DNA from: Cypionkella aquatica
Lineage (GTDB): Bacteria; Pseudomonadota; Alphaproteobacteria; Rhodobacterales; Rhodobacteraceae
NCBI RefSeq assembly: GCF_030161095.1
Contig: NZ_BSPP01000004.1
Coordinates: 1 to 64,000 of the forward strand
Direction of reading: 5' to 3'
DNA: 64,000 bases
Shown here: one piece after another, positions 63,790 through 64,000 of the stretch
Layout: each line of letters opens with the position of its first letter
How positions within the stretch are numbered: position 1 is the first letter of the stretch
Program-made: the position numbers and the translations under genes
Notes under the pieces: model-generated
Told to the model about the DNA's origin: nothing
The model's database searches: none
What the model saw: the letters and a program-made list of their open reading frames with translations, nothing else

Positions 63790-64000
63790 ATGACCACCCC
63801 AACCGTCCGCGATATCTTCGACAGCATGGCTTACGGCCCCGCCCCCGAAAGCAATGCCGAGGTGCTGGCTTGGCTGTCCAAACACAAATCCTTCGGCCAC
63901 TGGATCGACGGGGCCTTTACCAAACCCGGCAACACCTTCGAATCCCGCAACCCCGCCAGCGCCAAACCGCTCGCGCTTGTCACCCAAGGCAGCGCCTCAG
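63790..64000 (+). CDS. Aldehyde dehydrogenase family protein (3' end outside window)
   Basis: The first 70 residues, MTTPTVRDIFDSMAYGPAPE..., then FGHWIDGAFTKPGNTFESRNPASAKPLALV, match the N-terminal beta strands of aldehyde dehydrogenases. No catalytic residue is inside the window. In many alphaproteobacteria such a gene follows deoC and acts in deoxyribose breakdown. Confidence 0.75.
   Translation, partial: MTTPTVRDIFDSMAYGPAPESNAEVLAWLSKHKSFGHWIDGAFTKPGNTFESRNPASAKPLALVTQGSAS

Noticed and set aside
1-64000. tRNA, rRNA, CRISPR, prophage or insertion sequence
   Set aside because: I looked for T-loop motifs, direct-repeat arrays, transposase or integrase motifs and found none that hold up. 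Small structured RNAs cannot be excluded by eye.

Overview
The window looks like a chromosomal segment of a Rhodobacteraceae alphaproteobacterium (Rhodobacter/Gemmobacter/Pseudorhodobacter-like). The grounds are high GC, an F0 operon split off in the order atpI-B-E-X-F, a ccoNOQP/ccoGHIS pair with FNR-type boxes and a divergent usp gene, MipZ and TrcR (both alphaproteobacterial), and an frcBCAK-type sugar transporter. I see no rRNA, tRNA, CRISPR array, transposase or phage genes. Nearly all of it reads as resident chromosome.

Layout. 0-2.3 kb: end of a family-4 uracil-DNA glycosylase, a DsbD N-terminal-domain protein and a YqgE/AlgH protein. 2.4-12.6 kb: cbb3 oxidase genes and their assembly genes, split by a LysR gene, a divergent 49-aa gene and a long palindrome; then divergent usp. 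12.7-19.3 kb: TrcR, RNase T2, a small basic protein, adenosine kinase, endonuclease III, an Ada-like methyltransferase, an OmpA lipoprotein and a GntR/FadR regulator. 19.4-22 kb: F0 ATP synthase. 22-26.4 kb: ArsR regulator, transaldolase, malonyl-CoA synthetase, a small protein and MipZ. 26.5-33.5 kb: translation and secretion cluster (rpmE, rplS, trmD, rimM, rpsP, chorismate mutase, GNAT, ffh), interrupted by a 164-aa gene I do not recognise. 33.8-38.5 kb: LysR, an EamA transporter, xylB and xylA.

38.7-45.3 kb: a complete urease cluster (ureD-A-J-B-C, two unexplained small genes, ureE-F-G). 45.4-50.5 kb: an unusual pair (aminotransferase related to glutamate-1-semialdehyde aminomutase plus a ProC-like reductase), adenine deaminase and a second EamA transporter. 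50.8-56.2 kb: frcBCAK-type sugar ABC transporter with a divergent RbsD/FucU protein and ROK regulator around a 21-bp palindrome. 56.8-62.5 kb: six-gene Mrp/Mnh cation/proton antiporter with fused A/B subunits. 62.7-64 kb: deoC and the start of an aldehyde dehydrogenase gene.

Themes. Energy metabolism: microaerobic respiration under FNR control, ATP synthase, Mrp antiporter. Nitrogen scavenging: urease and adenine deaminase. Sugar use: xylose, a fructose/ribose-type sugar, deoxyribose, transaldolase. The less explained parts are the noncoding signals: extragenic palindromes mostly between convergent genes, a tandem motif with the same 22-bp period in two distant intergenic regions, and several clean operator-like palindromes. 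The least explained genes are the orphan at 27.6 kb and the HemL-like/ProC-like pair.
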